Shown here piece by piece: positions 27,790-35,618 of a stretch of 64,000 bases of DNA (positions are counted from its first letter, which is position 1; each line of letters begins with the position of its first letter). The DNA lies in assembly GCF_000187895.1 (NCBI RefSeq), contig NZ_DS990132.1, positions 62,001 through 126,000 on the forward strand, written 5' to 3'. Source of the DNA: Phocaeicola plebeius DSM 17135 (GTDB lineage Bacteria > Bacteroidota > Bacteroidia > Bacteroidales > Bacteroidaceae). Made by a program: the position numbers and the translations under genes. Under the pieces are notes generated by a model, which saw only the letters and a list, made by a program, of their open reading frames with translations, had not been told where the DNA came from and made no database searches.

Positions 27790-27999
27790 ATCGATAACGT
27801 CAAGGGATAACGGACCGGTTATTTCGGTTGCGTCTTTACCGTCATACAGATAGACGAAAGGATAACCGGTACAGGAGTCCCCCGGAAACTTGAACACATA
27901 GGCTTCCTGGCCTTCATAAATACCAAGGTATTCGAAGGTGTCACCGTATTGCTCAATAAGTACACGGGCCTCGTTCTTTACTTGTTCCGGTATATTCAT
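27751..27999 (-). CDS. candidate immunity protein for the MuF-linked papain-fold domain
   Basis: An 82-residue acidic protein (MNIPEQVKNEARV..., ending EEGDIE) on the strand opposite the head genes; its 3' end overlaps the MuF gene end by 39 bases. It has its own Bacteroidetes -7 box (TAACTTTG) at 28,040-28,033, so it can be expressed in the lysogen when + strand late genes are silent. The longer open frame to 28,035 starts upstream of the predicted transcript start, so I use the ATG at 27,999. A small, acidic, separately promoted gene adjacent to a toxin-like domain suggests immunity. I do not recognise the family; a lysogenic-conversion gene of another kind is possible. Confidence 0.7.
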   Translation of the reverse strand: MNIPEQVKNEARVLIEQYGDTFEYLGIYEGQEAYVFKFPGDSCTGYPFVYLYDGKDATEITGPLSLDVIDSCIENIEEGDIE

Positions 28000-28032
28000 A
28001 ACGCATAAAAGGCATATTGGAAGCCTCGGTTG

Positions 28033-28040
28033 CAAAGTTA
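28033..28040 (-). promoter_or_regulatory. -7 promoter box (TAACTTTG) for the candidate immunity gene
   Basis: On the minus strand this is a full TAnnTTTG match, about 34 bases upstream of the ATG at 27,999. No clear TTTG -33 element is seen. It is the only promoter-like motif noticed inside the head-gene block and faces against it. Confidence 0.5.
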
Positions 28041-28061
28041 TAAATTATTCTTGAATTACTG

Positions 28062-28691
28062 ATGATTATGGACATAAAAGATTTTACGGAAATGATAAAG
28101 CGGAAACGTGACAGGCTGGACAGTATGATGCGCCGCAAAATGCCAGTCATGGTAGGACGAATGGCCAAAGACCATTTTCAGGATAACTTCCGGCAGGGTG
28201 GATTTGTCAATGGCGGTCTTCACCCTTGGCCCAAAGCCAAACGGCTGTCCTCGGGAGGTTCCGATGCCGCCAGCAATTATGGAACGCTGCTCTCCGGCAG
28301 GAAACATCTGTTCAAATCGGTCGGATATACACCTGCAGACTACCGGGTAAGGGTATTCAACGAGGTGGTCTATGCACCCATCAACAACTGGGGCGGGGAA
28401 ATCGATGTCACCGTCACAGACCGCATGAGGCGCTTTGCATGGGCCAAGTTCTACAAGGCTTCGGGAAAAAGAAAAAAAACCGGCACAGGGCAAAAGAAAC
28501 GCGTCAAACGACGTTCCAAGCCGAAGGAACTGAATCCGCAGGCACAGTTCTGGAGGAACATGGCGCTTACCCAAAAAAAGAAACTGCACATCCGCATCCC
28601 GCAGCGCCAGTTCATGGGCGAAAGCGAAGAATTGAACCGGCGTATCCGGGAAAAGGTGGACCAGGAAATTACCAACATTTTAAACCAATAA
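28062..28691 (+). CDS. phage virion morphogenesis protein (Mu gpG-like)
   Basis: The 209-residue basic protein has the layout of the Mu gpG-type virion morphogenesis family: an N-terminal helix with 'MVGRMAKDHFQDNFRQGGF', a 'WPKAKR' stretch followed by 'LLSGRKHLFKSVGY', and a C-terminal 'IRIPQRQFMGESEELNRRI'. A Lys/Arg-rich insertion lies around 135-165. These proteins act in head completion or tail attachment. An ATG two codons downstream (MDIKDF) is an alternative start. Confidence 0.82.
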   Translation: MIMDIKDFTEMIKRKRDRLDSMMRRKMPVMVGRMAKDHFQDNFRQGGFVNGGLHPWPKAKRLSSGGSDAASNYGTLLSGRKHLFKSVGYTPADYRVRVFNEVVYAPINNWGGEIDVTVTDRMRRFAWAKFYKASGKRKKTGTGQKKRVKRRSKPKELNPQAQFWRNMALTQKKKLHIRIPQRQFMGESEELNRRIREKVDQEITNILNQ

Positions 28692-28695
28692 CGAT

Positions 28696-29157
28696 ATGGA
28701 CGAAATTTTTATCGCAATCATGGAACAGATTGCACAGGAAATGCCGGAACTCTCTCTCATCGACGAGGACTACGGACAATTGGAAATGGGAGCAGAAGAA
28801 GACCAGTACCCGGTCACTTTCCCTTGTGTATTAATCGGAAATACAAACTCCGACTGGCACGACCTCGGATACGGGGCACAGAAAAGCGAATCCGCACTGA
28901 CCGTCCGGCTGGCCATCGATTGTTACGACGATACAAGCTACGCATCCGGCACGTATGACAAGGTGAGGGAAAGGCAGCAGCTGGCCAAGAAATTATACAA
29001 GTCGCTGCAGTGTCTGCAATGCACGGACAACGCTTCGCCGCTGGTACGCGAGAAAAGCCGTTCGTATGCCATGCCGCATTACATCAAGGTCTATGAAATG
29101 ACGTTCTCATTCACACTGCACGATGAATCGGCCATGCCGTCATCTTATGGGGAATAG
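28696..29157 (+). CDS. tail terminator/head-tail joining-like protein
   Basis: A 153-residue protein, last of the + strand head block, beginning four bases after the gpG-like gene. It has an alpha/beta pattern with 'YPVTFPCVLIGN', 'SALTVRLAIDCYDD' and a closing 'YEMTFSFTLHD' strand, as seen in small tail-terminator proteins that cap the tail tube. Assignment relies on position and secondary-structure pattern. Its 3' end overlaps a convergent gene by 18 bases. Confidence 0.65.
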   Translation: MDEIFIAIMEQIAQEMPELSLIDEDYGQLEMGAEEDQYPVTFPCVLIGNTNSDWHDLGYGAQKSESALTVRLAIDCYDDTSYASGTYDKVRERQQLAKKLYKSLQCLQCTDNASPLVREKSRSYAMPHYIKVYEMTFSFTLHDESAMPSSYGE

Positions 29158-29409
29158 TTCCAGCTGGGCGGCAGTCAGACGGGGGGCTTTCACCTTGGGA
29201 ACAGGCTTCAGATTGTAGTCTGTTCCCTCACGTGATTTCCGGCGGATGATGGTCATGATACGTTCCTCGGATATAAAGAATTCGCGCTCCGACAACACTT
29301 TTAAAGCATCGTCGAACCGCAACCGCTGTATTTCTGTCCAATAGTAGTAACGACGGCATAGTGCCTCGTCACGCAGCTTGATCAGTTCTTTATCCCGTCC
29401 TTTGCCCAT
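29140..29409 (-). CDS. small basic phage protein of unknown function
   Basis: An 89-residue charged protein rich in Arg/Lys/Glu (starts MGKGRDKELIKLRDEAL) with a predicted helical core including 'RFDDALKVLSEREFFISEERI', which could form a DNA-binding helix pair, and a Pro/Lys-rich tail. It is separated from the early operon by a terminator on its 5' side and converges on the head operon. I do not recognise it. Confidence 0.6.
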   Translation of the reverse strand: MGKGRDKELIKLRDEALCRRYYYWTEIQRLRFDDALKVLSEREFFISEERIMTIIRRKSREGTDYNLKPVPKVKAPRLTAAQLELFPIR

Positions 29410-29460
29410 ACATTTTATTTCTCTTACAAAAATAACTGATTTCCATCTATTTTAAGAACA

Positions 29461-29493
29461 AAAGCGCCGCAATTATAACAACTGCGGCGCTTT
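29461..29493. terminator. terminator at the end of the early operon
   Basis: An 11-base perfect inverted repeat (AAAGCGCCGCA / TGCGGCGCTTT) with a short AT loop lies 27 bases past the stop of the DUF3164 gene. On the minus strand it ends the early transcript; T-richness on both sides means it may work in both directions. Confidence 0.85.
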
Positions 29494-29519
29494 CTGTTTA
29501 TAGGGTTAACGGGTTTCGG

Positions 29520-30182
29520 CTACAAACGGCAGAAACTGGGTTCAATGCGGGTCCATACGCCGTTTTCAGGGTTGCGGCGGCTGAAGTAGTAGTTGGTGGC
29601 ATTGCGCTGCACTACATTAGCTTCCTTGAACAGGCGCATGATGTCTGCATACTCTTCATCGAACTTATCTTCCAGTTCATACAGCTTTGAAATGCTCTTG
29701 TAGTCCAGGTCGCCCATCTTGTTGCGCTCCAGCAGGGTCATGGCCATCTGATACATCGGATCATCAGAACCTTTCTCGCTGTTCTGCATGTAGCGCTTCA
29801 AATAGTCAATCAGACGGTCGGCTGCCATGTCGGCTCGTTCATCGAAGCCTTTCACCTTGTTGCTTTTCACTTCCAGACGGAAGTCTCCGTCCGTAATGGT
29901 ATAGCTGCGCTGTTCGTCGCTTTTCACCTGGCCGTATTCCTTCATCACCTTGGTAAAGGCATCGGCTTCTTTTTCCAGCCATCCGCGGAACCCGGTCACG
30001 GTATTCACCATCTCAAGAACGTTGGTCTTTACTTCGTGCATAAACTCACCGCGTAATGCCTCGTAAGTTTCACGACGGGCGATGCGGTCTTCTTTCTCTT
30101 CTTGCTGCAGCTGGGCCATGAGGGCTGCTCGCTGTTCTTTACTCAGGGACTTGATGTCCACACTTTGATTGTTCTTTTCCAT
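29520..30182 (-). CDS. DUF3164 family protein (Mu-like early gene)
   Basis: The 220-residue protein matches the DUF3164 layout: 'ARRETYEALRGEFMHEVK' in the first third, 'RSYTITDGDFRLEVKSNKVKGFDERAD' in the middle and a helical end with 'LYELEDKFDEEYADIMRLFKEA'. The family is characteristic of Mu-like transposable phages, where it is encoded in the early/middle region; its function is unknown. It is the last gene of the early operon, followed by a strong terminator. Confidence 0.88.
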   Translation of the reverse strand: MEKNNQSVDIKSLSKEQRAALMAQLQQEEKEDRIARRETYEALRGEFMHEVKTNVLEMVNTVTGFRGWLEKEADAFTKVMKEYGQVKSDEQRSYTITDGDFRLEVKSNKVKGFDERADMAADRLIDYLKRYMQNSEKGSDDPMYQMAMTLLERNKMGDLDYKSISKLYELEDKFDEEYADIMRLFKEANVVQRNATNYYFSRRNPENGVWTRIEPSFCRL

Positions 30183-30200
30183 TTTAAATCATTTTAGTTG

Positions 30201-30422
30201 TTAATCAGCTATTACTTTGTCATCCTTCAGCAGCAAAGCGAATGTCCTGTCTCTTTCTGCTTTGGTTTCAAACTTCTTGTATGTCTTCCAGCCACCGTTT
30301 ATGCCGGTACACATCTTTATCCTCGGGCCTGGATAATCATCCTTTCGTATTATACAGAACCCCGCTTTTATCAGCTTGTCTTGGTCATCTATCCTCATAA
30401 TCATCCTGCTTTTCCGGTTCAT
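30201..30422 (-). CDS. small early protein, unknown function
   Basis: A 73-residue basic protein with a compact alpha/beta look ('DKLIKAGFCIIRKDDYPGPRIKM', 'ETKAERDRTFALLLKD'). The start at 30,422 overlaps the preceding small gene by 38 bases; Met codons at residues 7 and 9 would reduce this. It belongs to the early operon by strand and spacing. No family recognised. Confidence 0.6.
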   Translation of the reverse strand: MNRKSRMIMRIDDQDKLIKAGFCIIRKDDYPGPRIKMCTGINGGWKTYKKFETKAERDRTFALLLKDDKVIAD

Positions 30423-30570
30423 CGTCTATCAGCATGGCCTCCCCATTGGCATACGCCCAGTCGGCCAGTTCGTTGAAAAACTCCGCTGCATCCTGGTTCT
30501 CCATATCGGATGTCGTAAGGGTCACGTCTTTTCTTATACGCTCAAGCGCTTCATGTGCTTTTTTATCCAT
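30385..30570 (-). CDS. small acidic early protein, unknown function
   Basis: A 61-residue protein (MDKKAHEALERIR...) with an amphipathic N-terminal helix and a very acidic end (DDEPEKQDDYEDR). It lies six bases downstream of the 140-residue gene in the early operon. Function unknown. Confidence 0.6.
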   Translation of the reverse strand: MDKKAHEALERIRKDVTLTTSDMENQDAAEFFNELADWAYANGEAMLIDDEPEKQDDYEDR

Positions 30571-30576
30571 ATTGCT

Positions 30577-30999
30577 CTATTTATCGGTTAAACCTCCTTT
30601 TCGTTGGATAGCTCGCAGTTTGATGGCCAGTTGTTCCAGCTCGGCTGTACTAACCTGAACAAAGGGCTTGCCGGCTATCCGGGGGTTGTTGCAGAATTCG
30701 TTCACCCGGTTCCAGTCGGTGGTGTCTATACCCAACTGTTGCATCAGCTTCAGGCAGACGCTGCGTTTCCGTCGCAGTTCCTCGCGAAGTTTCTGCCGCC
30801 ATTCGTCTTGTCCGCTCAGTTTCTCCAGAGCAGTACAACAAACTTCATACTCCTTGGCCGTCATTTCCTTCAGACTGTCTGTCCGGTTCCACGTGTACTG
30901 CAGCACGATTTGTTTTTTGAATTCCTCCCGATCGCCCTGATAAGGCAGTTTGTTGAACAATGCATAGAACCGGGCGAAATTGGTTACTTCCTGTGCCAT
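30577..30999 (-). CDS. early-region helical protein, possibly GemA-like
   Basis: The 140-residue product is strongly helical and charged, with a 'YEVCCTALEKLSG' middle and a C-terminal 'WNRVNEFCNNPRIAGKPFVQVSTAELEQLAIKLRAI' region. Its size, early-operon position in a Mu-like phage and the closing 'EL..L..KLR' helix recall the GemA (DUF1018-type) regulators, but the match is only by impression. It begins one base before the neighbouring 77-residue gene ends on the upstream side, so the two are coupled. Confidence 0.62.
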   Translation of the reverse strand: MAQEVTNFARFYALFNKLPYQGDREEFKKQIVLQYTWNRTDSLKEMTAKEYEVCCTALEKLSGQDEWRQKLREELRRKRSVCLKLMQQLGIDTTDWNRVNEFCNNPRIAGKPFVQVSTAELEQLAIKLRAIQRKGGLTDK

Positions 31000-31000
31000 A

Positions 31001-31234
31001 TCATCCTTTCACTTTTTTCTCCACTGAAAGAATTGCCAAACTTATCATCATAAGTTTTACAGACTGGCTGTCCTCTTCAAACAAATCAATATCCGCAACC
31101 ACAGGCTCACCGCTCATGGTGTTCCATATTTGCTCTACCTCTTTCGTCTTCTTTTGATTCATCAAAAAGAGATACGCGTCATACTCGGAACGGTCAAATT
31201 CAAATACGACCTGAACTTTCTGTTTTTCTTCCAT
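31001..31234 (-). CDS. small early protein, unknown function
   Basis: A 77-residue protein (MEEKQKVQVVFEFDRSEY...) with a strand-helix-strand pattern and a hydrophobic C-terminal helix (SVKLMMISLAILSV). It lies in the early operon with 18 bases to the upstream gene. No family recognised. Confidence 0.6.
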   Translation of the reverse strand: MEEKQKVQVVFEFDRSEYDAYLFLMNQKKTKEVEQIWNTMSGEPVVADIDLFEEDSQSVKLMMISLAILSVEKKVKG

Positions 31235-31252
31235 ACATTCACTATTAAAAGG

Positions 31253-31726
31253 TTATTCAAACAATACTTTAATGCCACACGAACTGGCTACGTCAAGCTC
31301 CAGTTTGGCTCCCTTGCTCAGTTCCCAGTCCTTCAGCATGTAGATATAGTCACAAGCCAGCAACAGGGCAATGTCGGCCCGCATGTGGGCTCTCCAATGA
31401 GCTTCATCCGGCAATCCGTTCCTGAAAGGGTTTACAGGATCATAGCCTTGTGCCATCAGTTTCTCCTCGGCACGGCTGAAGGCTTCCTTGCGCTCATTCA
31501 TATCATAGTGCGCGATGGCTCCGCTGATGTACACTTTCCCGGCACCGGTCGCTTCACCACGTTGAAAAGCCTTGTGTCGTTCCCACCGTTCCGGAACCAC
31601 CACACTGTAGTTGCACGATTGGCAGCAGCAGCCTTCTTCTTTCACCGGGAACGGATTGTATCCGTAGCCCTCATACTCTTTGCCGCAGATGCAGCACACT
31701 TTCTTTTCTTCTTTCTTTTCCATCAC
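31253..31726 (-). CDS. zinc-ribbon plus DUF4406 (deoxyribosyltransferase-like) protein
   Basis: Residues ~10-40 contain two CxxC-type pairs (VCCICGKEY and CCCQSCNY), a likely zinc ribbon. Residues ~63-157 follow DUF4406: KVYISGAIAHYD, then RAEEKLMAQGYDPVNPF, then 'MRADIALLLACDYIYMLKDWELSKGAKLEL'. DUF4406 is related to nucleoside 2-deoxyribosyltransferases and often appears in phages, where a nucleotide-salvage or DNA-modification role has been suggested. The fused zinc ribbon is unusual. It sits in the early operon, overlapping its neighbour by four bases. Confidence 0.8.
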   Translation of the reverse strand: MMEKKEEKKVCCICGKEYEGYGYNPFPVKEEGCCCQSCNYSVVVPERWERHKAFQRGEATGAGKVYISGAIAHYDMNERKEAFSRAEEKLMAQGYDPVNPFRNGLPDEAHWRAHMRADIALLLACDYIYMLKDWELSKGAKLELDVASSCGIKVLFE

Positions 31727-31944
31727 TTCAAATCTTTAATGTTTATTTGGCAGGACGGATGCCATACCTGAATATTCCGAGCAAACATCACATCCCTGGT
31801 TTCTATCACTACGTGTCCCTTTGTCTTGGTCCTGCGCAGACGGAGGTCGCTTTGTATGTTACGTTCTACCCAATCGTCCACCACGGCCTCCGCTTCCTGT
31901 TCTTTCAGGAGTATCTGGTACAGCTTATTCTCCCATTCCATCAT
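31723..31944 (-). CDS. small early protein, unknown function
   Basis: A 73-residue protein (MMEWENKLYQILLKEQ...) with an N-terminal helix and beta-like end. It overlaps the AAA ATPase gene by 20 bases and the DUF4406 gene by 4, so it is translated from the same early message. No family recognised. Confidence 0.6.
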   Translation of the reverse strand: MMEWENKLYQILLKEQEAEAVVDDWVERNIQSDLRLRRTKTKGHVVIETRDVMFARNIQVWHPSCQINIKDLK

Positions 31945-32587
31945 TCAAATAATCCTCCATATTATCGTCCTTCAATGTTTTGGCAGCACCTTCTTCCCAT
32001 ATCACGTAGGGCTCACCGGGCCGCTCCATAAAGCGGCTTTTGCACCAGGCTTTGAAACAGCTTACCATGATTTTCACATCGGCATCATATTCCACCTTGC
32101 GGGCGCTTCTACCTGCCGGATGAAGCCCCTCGGCATGGCTGATGAAGATAAACAGTTTCTTGGGATGACGTTCCTTGAACTCCTTGTAGGTTTTGTAGTT
32201 CAAGCCGCTGTATTGGAAGCTGTCGATAATCACAATGCCGGGACTGCCCCGGCGCTGCAGACGTTCCTCCAGCTGCTCCATCGACTCGCGGTCAAGGATA
32301 ACCAACCGCTTGCGCACCTCATCCATCTTATGTCGTTTCAGACTCATCTGGAACGAAAGGCCGGTGCTTTCCTCAAGGCTGTCATAGATCACGCGTCCAA
32401 AGCCGCACAGGTACTTGGCCAGCTGCATCACAAAACTGCTCTTTCCGTTCCCGCTGGCACCCCAGATAATCCACACGCCGCTTTTGGCAGGGTTACCTAT
32501 CGAGGCTTGCCAATCCCCGGTAAATTCATACCGGGGTATTTTCATGTTCAGCACCTCACCGGGGCTGTAGGCTCTTTTCAGTTTCAT
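31925..32587 (-). CDS. P-loop ATPase (RecA/KaiC-like), early region
   Basis: The 220-residue protein has a Walker A GASGNGKSS (residues ~43-51), a Walker B-like hydrophobic strand GIVIIDSF (~117-124) and a later sensor-like LFIFISHAEG. The fold type is that of small RecA-like ATPases (DnaB/Sak4-like). In the early operon, four bases into the MuB-like gene, it probably acts in phage DNA replication, recombination or transposition. A single-strand annealing helper (Sak4) role is one possibility; evidence for it is only size and fold. Confidence 0.78.
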   Translation of the reverse strand: MKLKRAYSPGEVLNMKIPRYEFTGDWQASIGNPAKSGVWIIWGASGNGKSSFVMQLAKYLCGFGRVIYDSLEESTGLSFQMSLKRHKMDEVRKRLVILDRESMEQLEERLQRRGSPGIVIIDSFQYSGLNYKTYKEFKERHPKKLFIFISHAEGLHPAGRSARKVEYDADVKIMVSCFKAWCKSRFMERPGEPYVIWEEGAAKTLKDDNMEDYLNDGMGE

Positions 32588-33465
32588 GCTTGCATCCTCC
32601 TTAATTTTTCGATTTCGGTATATACGCGCCGCAAGCCGCCTCCGGTGCTGTGAACGATCTTGGCAATGTCGGCACCGTCCGGGGCATTGATTTTGGCTAC
32701 AATGGCAGCCTGTGCCTTCAGAAACTTTTCGCGTTCCTGCGCATCGTCTGGGGTCACCTTGCTGTAGGAGTCACCGTAGCGACTCAACATTTCGGTATAA
32801 CCCACCTTCTTGCCTTCGATGGCGCGGTTGATCTTTTCCTTCAGCCCATCTGCACCCATCATATACCACGCACAGCAGCGCTCGGTGGCGTTCCACAGGG
32901 CCTTCAGTTCAAGGAAGGCTTCATACTGCAGGTCGCCGGCTTCGTCCAGAATAACCAGGGGCGTATCTATCGTGCGGAGGTAGGCTACCAAGTCCTCATA
33001 CACGTCGCTGTAGCGTCCGTTGCTGGTCACGCCGAATTCCTTGGCAATGTAGCGTATCAGCTTCAACTTGGTCTTCACCTGGCTGCAGTCCACATATACG
33101 GCGTGCTTGTGCTGCTTCACGTAAGCTTTCGCTGTAAAGGTCTTGCCGATATTGGGCATATCGCACAGGATGGCGCTCAGCCCGCTTCCCTGGCACACTT
33201 CCAGCTGCTTGCTCACAAACACATAGGTCGGGGTCTGTGCTGCCTGCCAGGGCATTTCCGTACGCAGTTGTACGCCCAGTCTTCGGGCTATGCCTACCCA
33301 GTTGGCATCACTGACCTGCTTTTCATAATTGCCCCGCTTGATGGTATTGTACACACTGGGGGCTATGCCCAGTGCCGTAGCATGACGGTTGTCACTGGGG
33401 TAATTCTCACGGTCGGCGGCTATCGCTGCCACAATACGCTGCTTTACTTCATTTGTTATTTCCAT
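32584..33465 (-). CDS. MuB-like transposition target-selection ATPase
   Basis: The 293-residue protein follows the transposase gene, as MuB follows MuA. The N-terminal part (residues ~10-65) is a helix-turn-helix like that of MuB ('ATALGIAPSVYNTIKRGNYEK'). The AAA core has a degenerate Walker A CDMPNIGKTFTA (~104-115) and Walker B PLVILDEAGDL (~169-179). MuB-type proteins coat target DNA, stimulate the transposase and confer target immunity. The missing glycine in the P-loop (PNIGKT) is odd but the Lys-Thr is kept. Confidence 0.9.
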   Translation of the reverse strand: MEITNEVKQRIVAAIAADRENYPSDNRHATALGIAPSVYNTIKRGNYEKQVSDANWVGIARRLGVQLRTEMPWQAAQTPTYVFVSKQLEVCQGSGLSAILCDMPNIGKTFTAKAYVKQHKHAVYVDCSQVKTKLKLIRYIAKEFGVTSNGRYSDVYEDLVAYLRTIDTPLVILDEAGDLQYEAFLELKALWNATERCCAWYMMGADGLKEKINRAIEGKKVGYTEMLSRYGDSYSKVTPDDAQEREKFLKAQAAIVAKINAPDGADIAKIVHSTGGGLRRVYTEIEKLRRMQA

Positions 33466-33501
33466 TTGAATGCTGTTTTAAATTCGTTCTAACGTCGTTA
33501 A

Positions 33502-35607
33502 TTATATCTTGGCTACTGCATCATGCTCGAAGGCACTGATGTCCATATAGGCTGAGTAATCTTCTTCCTCGGCTTGGGTAGGAAGGGGAACGGCTTCCGC
33601 CTGTACCTCTGTTATCAGCTTTGCTTCCTCTTTGGCAAGGATGCCCACACGCTTAATCTTGCCGTCCTTCATCATCTTGTCGAATTGAGCTACATACTTG
33701 GACTGTTCGGTATAGGCTGCCTTGTCGTACTCGGTCTGCTCGGCTGTATTCTCATTGTAACGGGCTACGGGCTTGCAGGTGGCGATATATCGTCCGTTCT
33801 GGTAGATATATACCTCGTTGATGGTTCCGTCGGCATCGGGCAGATAATAGGCATCTACCTTGTAGTTCCTCGGCTCCAGCTTTTCGATGATTTCCGGGCT
33901 GGGCAGTCCGTATTGGTTGTACATCACCGTGCAGTAGGTGTTCTGCCGGATGGTTGTTTCGGTGTGCTGCCCGATGAACCGGTAAAGAACGGCCTTGTCC
34001 CAAGGTGCAAGGTTCGGATTCTGGTGGGCGCAAAGCACGTCCCAACGGCTCATGCCCGGATAGCGCTTTTGGTTGGGGTGAGGTTGCGCGTTGAAGGTCT
34101 GGATGGCGCGTATATCATCGGCTACCAGTTCTTCATAGCTGTAGGCCTTCACCTTGTAGGTGTTGTTCTTTTCGTCATACACCTTCTCTTCCTTCGGGCG
34201 GTTGGCTTCCAGCTTGGCCCACCAGCGACCGATACCTACCTGCGTGCGTTTCTCCACGCCGTACTTCTTTTCGCGGTTCTTATGCTCGGCACGTTTTTCA
34301 CGAGAGTTCCCGGGGTTACACCAGCGGATCAAGGGGAAAACGGTACCGGCTTGCATCAAGCCGTCGGCAAAATCACTTACCAGGTGGTGTTCCACTTCCA
34401 GCTCGGCGGGGATATACATGCCGTTCCGGTCCAGGGTCTGGAACATGTTTCGCATACAGTCCAAAAACAACTCGGTAGTCTTGTACCGGTTGTAGGCATA
34501 TCCTACCACAGCGCCGCTCACCACATCGTAGGCATAATAGGCTTTCACACGGTTGCCGTCCTTCATCGGGCGAGGCAGGTCGCGGTCATCAAGACTCACC
34601 TTGCTCAATGAGAACTCACCGATGCTGCGCAAATGGTAGGGGCGGTAGGCATTGTTGAAATCCCATTGGCTCATGTGAAGCTTGGCTCTGAGGGCCTTGT
34701 TCTTGGGGTTGTTCAGGTAGTTGGCTACCGTAGCCGGGCTCAATACCAGCGGATTTCCATCCTTGTCGGTAAAGTCTGCCGGATTCAACACCTCGCCGGT
34801 TTCGGGGTCATATAGCTCCAGTTCTCCTTGTACAAATAGATTGTACTGCTCCCACACAGTGGTATTGAAAGGCTGCTCCGGTTGGGCATCGATGCTCAGC
34901 AGCAGGCGTTCAATGTCGTAGGTCACCTTCCTTCGGTTCTGGTTCATGAACTTGCGGCTGATAAGGCTTTCGTAGCCGTTGGCCTTGAAGTCATTCACAC
35001 GCTTCTTGAAGCGGTTGGAACTCACAGGTAAGGTATGACCGAACTCTGCTTGATAGTAACTGATAGCTCCTGCCAGTTCGCCCCAGTTCACCGGTCCTGC
35101 CTTCATCGCCTTCCGCATAAAGGTGGCATCCTCCATGGCACGCATCACAGCTTCAATCACCGAAGCATTCACCGTATATTCCTGGATGTGTTCCGGCGGA
35201 AGGGCATCACCGTTGTCAAAGCGGAACCGGGTGTAGAATTCCCGGGCTTTCGCATCAATGTGGTAATGGCTGCCGAGCCAGTTTCTGATTATGTCCTCTT
35301 TCATATCTCCGTATTTTAGTTTTATCCTTTCCTGAAACCGCAGTGGCATGGTCGCTATCTCTACCAGTGCATAACTTCCAAGCCCCTTGCCGGGTCGCAC
35401 TACGTTGATTTCTTTCTTTGCCGCTAATTTCTTGTAATTGGGTACCGACAGGATGGGAGCAAGTTCTTCTTCGGAAAGAGTGGAAGGATGAACGCCTTTC
35501 AGCGTGCGGCTTCTGCTGTAGTCAGCCTTCCCGTTCACCATCACCGGTCGGTCGTCGTAGGTCAGGTCATTGTAGGATATGCACAATATCTTTCCATAAT
35601 ACTCCAT
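33502..35607 (-). CDS. MuA-like DDE transposase
   Basis: The 701-residue protein integrates the phage and drives replicative transposition. Residues ~37-95 are a winged-helix-like N-terminal domain. Helical DNA-binding regions follow. The RNase H-like core starts near 330: FSLSKVSLDDRDLP gives the first Asp (340/341); PAELEVEHHL (around 406) aligns with the second acidic position of MuA but carries Glu; REKRAEHKN gives Glu441. The spacing (about 65 and 35 residues) fits the DDE family (MuA: 67 and 56). A beta-barrel-like region follows (~560-620). An acidic C-terminus would contact the MuB-like protein encoded next. Confidence 0.92.
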   Translation of the reverse strand: MEYYGKILCISYNDLTYDDRPVMVNGKADYSRSRTLKGVHPSTLSEEELAPILSVPNYKKLAAKKEINVVRPGKGLGSYALVEIATMPLRFQERIKLKYGDMKEDIIRNWLGSHYHIDAKAREFYTRFRFDNGDALPPEHIQEYTVNASVIEAVMRAMEDATFMRKAMKAGPVNWGELAGAISYYQAEFGHTLPVSSNRFKKRVNDFKANGYESLISRKFMNQNRRKVTYDIERLLLSIDAQPEQPFNTTVWEQYNLFVQGELELYDPETGEVLNPADFTDKDGNPLVLSPATVANYLNNPKNKALRAKLHMSQWDFNNAYRPYHLRSIGEFSLSKVSLDDRDLPRPMKDGNRVKAYYAYDVVSGAVVGYAYNRYKTTELFLDCMRNMFQTLDRNGMYIPAELEVEHHLVSDFADGLMQAGTVFPLIRWCNPGNSREKRAEHKNREKKYGVEKRTQVGIGRWWAKLEANRPKEEKVYDEKNNTYKVKAYSYEELVADDIRAIQTFNAQPHPNQKRYPGMSRWDVLCAHQNPNLAPWDKAVLYRFIGQHTETTIRQNTYCTVMYNQYGLPSPEIIEKLEPRNYKVDAYYLPDADGTINEVYIYQNGRYIATCKPVARYNENTAEQTEYDKAAYTEQSKYVAQFDKMMKDGKIKRVGILAKEEAKLITEVQAEAVPLPTQAEEEDYSAYMDISAFEHDAVAKI

Positions 35608-35618
35608 TTCATTTCTGT

